A stretch of 64,000 nt of DNA from Phlegmacium glaucopus (taxonomy: Eukaryota; Basidiomycota; Agaricomycetes; Agaricales; Cortinariaceae): contig MU130299.1 of assembly GCA_015039465.1 (NCBI GenBank), positions 397,667 through 461,666 of the forward strand, read 5' to 3'. The notes below the pieces were generated by a model, which was not told where the DNA came from, did not search any database, and saw nothing but the letters and a program-made list of their open reading frames with translations. This document shows positions 59,223-64,000 of this stretch, one piece after another; the stretch's first letter is position 1, and each line of letters starts with the position of its first letter. A program made the translations under genes and the position numbers.

Positions 59223-60047
59223 ATGCCTAACCAACAGCAACCCGGAGTACAAGGCAATCTACCTATCACCCAGACGTGTGAATTTGACACCGCGGGTGTA
59301 TATTGGCGACAGGAACGCTCCTTTTACCCTCAATCCAAATGCCAGGTCGTGAAAGTCCAGGCAAGAGACCACAATGCCTACTCCTCTCAAGACGACACGT
59401 TTTATGAGCTCGTCTTGCCTATCGACCGCCTTGAAGAAGACTTGGTGGCAAATGCCACTCAACTCGTAAACCTTCGCAAGATAACATTTAACAGCCCTTT
59501 ATCTTGGGAGGCATTCATGGCCAATGATACATGTATCATGGCGATGGCCTTAAAAATCCTCCAGGTTTCTTCGCTCACCAAGGTCTCCCTCTGCGCTGAT
59601 ATATTGAACGACGATATGTTTCACGCCTTGAGCTCCCAGTCACGCTTGCGAGAAGTCCAGTTACTTCTGCCAGCTATATCCCCCGATTCCCCCCATGTTC
59701 CAAATAGAGTGGCTCAAATTGGGGAGGTGTTGGACAGAGGCATACCTCAACTCCCACAGGTGGAGCACTTCAAGATGCCTCTTGAACTCGTCACCTGTAC
59801 AGTTCTTTCCTGTCTCGCCCAATTACCTTGCCTCTATTCTCTGGAGATCACAGATTCCGCCAATGTACCGTACCCTGGACGTTTGCTCATTAGATTTATG
59901 GAATCCTTATACCCCCAACCCGAAACTCCAGGGTTTTTCAAGAGTTTACAACTTTTGAACATCAAGGACAACATGCACAAGGAAGACCTCTTCTCCAAGT
60001 ACACGCTCACGAAGAAATTTCCGAACATAAAGCTCATCAAGGCATGA
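59223..60047 (+). CDS. LRR-like hypothetical protein
   Basis: Intact single-exon frame of 274 residues starting MPNQQQPGVQGN. The middle has leucine-rich segments with the irregular spacing of fungal F-box/LRR proteins: LVNLRKITFNSPLSW, LTKVSLCADIL, LREVQLLLPAIS and CLYSLEITDSANVP. No F-box is visible in the frame. It could be an orphan LRR protein or a fragment of a longer gene whose N-terminal exon I cannot find. Function unknown. Confidence 0.6.
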   Translation: MPNQQQPGVQGNLPITQTCEFDTAGVYWRQERSFYPQSKCQVVKVQARDHNAYSSQDDTFYELVLPIDRLEEDLVANATQLVNLRKITFNSPLSWEAFMANDTCIMAMALKILQVSSLTKVSLCADILNDDMFHALSSQSRLREVQLLLPAISPDSPHVPNRVAQIGEVLDRGIPQLPQVEHFKMPLELVTCTVLSCLAQLPCLYSLEITDSANVPYPGRLLIRFMESLYPQPETPGFFKSLQLLNIKDNMHKEDLFSKYTLTKKFPNIKLIKA

Positions 60048-61108
60048 ACAATCTCTTTTCTAATCTGTTTATCGGATTTGATATCCTTATTTCTATTTGC
60101 TTCACTCACTCTCGGACTGTCTTTTTGTTTTCCCATTCTACTTATACTCGGAATCGTCATTTTACACATATAACCTGGGACTTTGAAGCTATGCCACTTG
60201 AATAGCATTGCCATATCATTATTACCTGCTTTTGTATTTAGATTGCAATGGAAAAAAAAAATTGTGAAATGCCCTGGCGGCGAGACTCTCTCCAGTTCAC
60301 GAGAAAACATTGTAATGCGTATCGTGGTTCACAAAAATATGGAAGGCCCAACCCAACGCAAAAATAACAGAGGAGAGGCACCGCTTCTCCTCGGAGCACG
60401 TACCCTAGCATCGCCATCCTGACACAAGAAACCCGGACGCTTGTCAGCACCTTTCGCGCCGAACACGTAAAGTGGATAGCCTAGAACTTAAAGTTCCGCA
60501 ATGCAGGTTGACCACTGTTGTCGAGACTCTTTTTTCTGAAGAGTCGTCGACCAGATAAGGACAAGGACAGTAGAAAAACAAGGCCCCGAAGACATCAGGT
60601 CGTGAAGAAGGCAAGGAAAGTGATGGGACTGAATAAAGACGAAGGAAATACGACCACTTTATGTGACTTCAATCCAGTCAGCAACAAACCTAAGCAACAA
60701 AAATGGTGAAGACGTACGTTGTCAAAAGGGGAAGCCTGGGCCACAAAAGAAAGTTTAAATGGAATACAACAGTTTGCGATCTTGATTACAAAACTTTGAA
60801 ACCTGTTCACTCGGCACCGAGGGCTATATCATTCGGAAACAGGAAAGGCACAGGAAAATCTTCATTCAAGCTATTGTTGCTGCCGTTCAAGTTGTCTTCT
60901 GGAGTAGAATGAGAGAGCCACAAGTAGATAGACTCTGAAAAGACGGCAAAACTGAATTTGGTGAATATATTGAAGTCGATGTTGAAGGAGAAAGGGGCAA
61001 AACAGCCTCAGGGGAAGAACAGCCTCAGGGGAAGAACAGCCTCAGGAGAAGTGGACTGGTGCCAGTGGACCAGACGCCAACAGCGGCTCAGTCGACTTGA
61101 GACCGTCT
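60048..61108. other. Intergenic with Lys/Arg-rich small frames
   Basis: Frames at 60518-60709 and 60703-60912 are basic and overlap. I see no motif, and they may be decayed pieces of the same kind as at 20.2 kb. A short direct repeat CAGCCTCAGGGGAAGAA occurs twice near 61000-61040. Confidence 0.35.
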
Positions 61109-61663
61109 TTACAAGGAGGATCGAGGAGAAAGAATATGGTAGCAAGTAGCAACAACGAAGAAAATACAAGTGGGAATACCCAAAATGCCCACACCAGAGT
61201 CATTTGCTTGTCCAACCAGAGTAAGCGTGGGAATTGGTTTCAACGTTATCACTAAAGGCGATGGAAAGTCTTTGACATGAGTAAAGTAGGCTGCCATTGT
61301 ATCACGAAAATAGAGCAATGTCTCGACATAATATTCCAGAGTAGGTCTTGCTCCATAATTTACGGCGTTTACAAGGAAACGGATGGTGTTTGTGAAATGA
61401 GGAGGGTCGGCGAACGGACCATCTCTTTGGTCTTCGAATCGGAAGAAGAAATAATTCGCGATAGATATTTCGATGGTGGGTCTGATTATGTAGAACCCGG
61501 CAGCGATAGATAACTCAGCGGCCGCTTGGGGCGTTTGGGGTAGGGCGGTGCCTATGTATTGACCAAATGGCAGGCTTTGAGGAATGAGAATGGAAAGAGC
61601 GAACATCGATATAATGTGACTGCAAGGATTTTTAGTAGTAGCTGATATGCGGACGTCGAACAT
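61109..61663 (-). CDS. Hypothetical protein, hydrophobic
   Basis: Open frame of 184 codons with coding-like composition (SIAAGFYIIRPTIEISIANYFF, PHFTNTIRFLVNAVNYGARP). An internal ATG (MFALSILIPQSLPFG) would give a signal-like start. The end, ILGIPTCIFFVVATCYHIL, is hydrophobic. It has no known family and could be chance; I list it because it is the only long frame in the stretch. Confidence 0.3.
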   Translation of the reverse strand: MFDVRISATTKNPCSHIISMFALSILIPQSLPFGQYIGTALPQTPQAAAELSIAAGFYIIRPTIEISIANYFFFRFEDQRDGPFADPPHFTNTIRFLVNAVNYGARPTLEYYVETLLYFRDTMAAYFTHVKDFPSPLVITLKPIPTLTLVGQANDSGVGILGIPTCIFFVVATCYHILSPRSSL

Positions 61664-63533
61664 TTGAGCGATGTCGATTATTGAAAGAAAGCAAAGGAGA
61701 GGCGTATAGTTCGTGACGGTTCGTCCGTTTACCTATGGCGACACGTTGTTTGGCATTGTTTAACGAAACGCGTTATTGTGACATGCATGTGACACTGTTC
61801 GCAAGAACGAAATTTGAAAAGGATTGCTCAGTACACCTAGCATGACTGCGGCCTTAGTAGCAGATATATCTATTGCTCTTCGCGTCATAAGTATTATTAT
61901 ATGAAAGCAGTACGAAGGGTGACTACTGACCACGTCCTTGGCAGTATCTATCAAGCTTTGGCCGATTCTCTGCTGCAGCCACCGGGTAAGACGTCATATG
62001 AATGCATGCTGCTTCACTCTGCCGTAAGTACACGTCCTCGGCAGCGCTGTGTAGGATGCACATGTCTGTAGTTACTGGAGTCTAGACTAGCATGCTACGA
62101 AGCCGCATTCAGCATCTCCGCAGATAGGAGTCTAGCTGAACACTTGATCTGCGCGTACAGAAGAAGAGGTTTAGGCAGCGCCCCTCTGAGAACGGAAGTT
62201 AACGCCAAGATAGCCACAGAATGAAACCAAGAAAGAGGGTTGGAGCTGCTAGATAATAACAAAATGTTTGAGAACAAAGCGCCACAGATGCTCAGCAGAC
62301 CACAATTAGAGATAACAAGTCTGCCATAGATTCAAGATGAGCAGGGAAAGTGTTCCAAATTCTTTCGAATGTTCTCATTACTGAGAGGAAGTGGCGAAAG
62401 TGCGGTTCCGATATATAGCACCTAATTTTATAACCAACCATTTGACTGTCTTTGTAGCACGAGCTAGAGGTCTTGCGACTGTGGCGGACAAGAATGACAA
62501 AGACACTTCAGCGGCGTATATTTTTACCAGAAGATTTTATGAGCTTAACTTTTGGCATTATGTGAAGGAAGGAAAAAAATTCCACGACGGGGACGGTCAA
62601 AGTTGCACAAATGGCCATTCGGCGAGAGATGGAAGTAATTGAGCAGCGACAAGCCGTTACTTTGGATTGGCTAGATTTTCGTTCCCCGCGGTGGTTTTGC
62701 GGATCATAGTGAGCGTCTATGTCAAACCGGTAATAATCAGACCTTAAAGATGCTGGAAGTTCCTGACAAGTGATTTTGCCAGATTTTTCAAGTCGTTTCC
62801 TCGAGGACCTTTTCGGAGCGTTTCCCATGACTTGACAGACCTCAAGTCGGACCGAAGATATTTAGGTCACCCTAGTTGCCATAAAAATTTCAGCTTCAAC
62901 AAAGACAAGGATTCTGTCAGGATGAGATTTGCAATTAAGGGGAAGGATCGCGGTCCGTCTGAGGACATTGGTAAACAAGGGCAAATATGACGGTCGACTT
63001 GATGTTCAACGTCAAATTTACAGTTTTTACTGCTTTTTTCCATGCTCTTTGAATTGTTCTTTCATTTCCGTAATCTCTGGGACTGTAAATGGAATGAGCG
63101 AATTCTCAGGAATATAGATAAAATGACTTTGATACGTGTTTGGATGGTCTAACGTCTGCGACGGCTCCTGCATGACCTTGGGTGATTAGGTGACATGGAA
63201 GGCAGGACTGATTGACGAGAGCTCAACTACAGTGATCAGCGCTACTTTTTTGTGATGAATCTGCTTGATGTGGCCTTTTGGACTTGATTTGGCTGTGGTT
63301 TTGTTCCTCTGCTTGATCTCGATAGCTGCTACCATTTTTCTCGGGATCAACCTGGCAGAATGGGCTTTATGTAACGAGCTAATGTAGAGAGAAGCCAAGA
63401 GGTTTGAGTTTGACATGGCATTTTGGAAAATTTTGGCAGGCGGTGGCGAATTTGGTTGTGAATTCTACCACGCGAGTCAGTCGCTCTCATTTATCGAACA
63501 TCCAGCACCTTGTCCCTTCAATCTTAACCCCCA
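61664..63533. other. Gene-poor stretch with relict coding pieces
   Basis: Small frames around 62508-62828 and 63186-63416 (minus) and a Lys-rich piece near 62895-62970 resemble the relict at 58.4 kb in composition. None has a start, partner exon or known motif. The end of the stretch is the promoter of the O-methyltransferase. Confidence 0.35.
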
Positions 63534-64000
63534 ATGACCTTTGCTGTACTGCGAAGTCTTCATACCATTGTCGGAGAGGCTTTGGACGATATTGAGCGGA
63601 TATATGCGTCTCATGGATATTCTTCATCGTCTGAACCGACAAGTGCTCCACAATCTCCAGGACAATGGTCGGCCTCGTCTCCAAGTATACCCGAAAGCGA
63701 GAACAGCATGCTCAAACCTAATCATAAACCATGGGTTTCGACTGCACAAGCATATGCGTCTCCTCCGCCATCCCCATCTATGGCCACCCATTCACAGCCT
63801 ATCCCACCACCTTTGACCTCTACACCATCATCGGGATCGGCAAATCCATTAGATTTTCCCTCTTTAGATGTGCCATGCGATCAAACATCGTTATCCGAGG
63901 CGTTGACGACACACCCAGTAGTGTTATCGGCTATCAGTCGTATAATAGCTGCAGCCGGTCAGATGAGTGCCACCGTTCAGACACCTTTTCTGAGTCTATG
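63534..64000 (+). CDS. O-methyltransferase, N-terminal part, cut by window edge
   Basis: S-adenosylmethionine-dependent methyltransferase of the plant-COMT-like type common in basidiomycetes. The 5' end only is present and open to the last base. MTFAVLRSLHTIVGEALDDIERIY, then LDFPSLDVPC, and later VVLSAISRIIAAAGQMSATVQTPFLSL correspond to the dimerisation region of this family, where the sequence normally continues into the substrate and cofactor domain. Between the two blocks lies an 80-residue Ser/Pro-rich insert, longer than usual. The catalytic part lies outside the window, so activity and substrate cannot be judged. Confidence 0.75.
   Translation, partial: MTFAVLRSLHTIVGEALDDIERIYASHGYSSSSEPTSAPQSPGQWSASSPSIPESENSMLKPNHKPWVSTAQAYASPPPSPSMATHSQPIPPPLTSTPSSGSANPLDFPSLDVPCDQTSLSEALTTHPVVLSAISRIIAAAGQMSATVQTPFLSL

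Noticed and set aside
4989..64000. A secondary-metabolite cluster made of P450 and O-methyltransferase
   Set aside because: The genes are more than 50 kb apart with housekeeping genes between them and no core synthase.
1..64000. CRISPR arrays or bacterial-type operons
   Set aside because: No spaced short direct repeats of that type; gene structure is eukaryotic throughout.

Overview
The window looks like genomic DNA of a basidiomycete fungus, most likely an Agaricomycete. Genes are split by many short GT-AG introns (roughly 45-70 bases). The gene content is typical of that group: a multi-exon P450 pair, a FunK1-type kinase, a NACHT-WD40 receptor, a Ste14-like isoprenylcysteine methyltransferase and the start of a caffeate-type O-methyltransferase. 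No bacterial operon structure is present. All exon models were read by eye from splice signals and protein-family motifs.

Layout. 1-4.4 kb: gene-free repeat debris containing a clean non-autonomous hAT element with an 8-bp target duplication. 4.4-11.1 kb: a tandem segmental duplication carrying two P450 genes on the minus strand; the first reads through, the second has a one-base insertion just after the K-helix. 12.4-14.8 kb: a secreted collagen-like protein and a possible small secreted protein. 15.2-27.6 kb: a conserved housekeeping block with a BEM46-type hydrolase divergent from UBC13 (with a 12-base micro-exon), then an F-box-like protein and a very long RING-H2 protein. 27.6-34.6 kb: a short pogo-like MITE, a ricin-B-type lectin with a one-base frame break, and a FunK1 kinase.

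36.1-46.7 kb is a transposon nest. It starts with a 5.5-kb foldback-like element: about 125-bp terminal inverted repeats, two inverted arrays of a 109-bp tandem repeat, and a centre with no recognisable transposase. Next come a decayed gypsy-type gag/protease remnant, an LTR-like sequence in the opposite orientation, and a 5'-truncated LINE tail with a 14-bp target duplication. Directly beside the nest, at 46.7-51.5 kb, lies an intact-looking NACHT-WD40 receptor with 13 near-identical 42-residue WD repeats that differ mainly at a few positions, as in the HET-D/HET-E class of self/non-self recognition genes.

52.5-60 kb returns to ordinary genes: a disordered protein, the methyltransferase, elongin C and an LRR-like protein. 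The last bases hold the 5' end of an O-methyltransferase cut by the window edge.

Several ubiquitin-pathway parts lie here (UBC13, F-box-like, RING-H2, elongin C), but spacing and strand give no evidence that they form a cluster. The most unusual structures are the foldback element and the neighbouring repeat-rich receptor gene.
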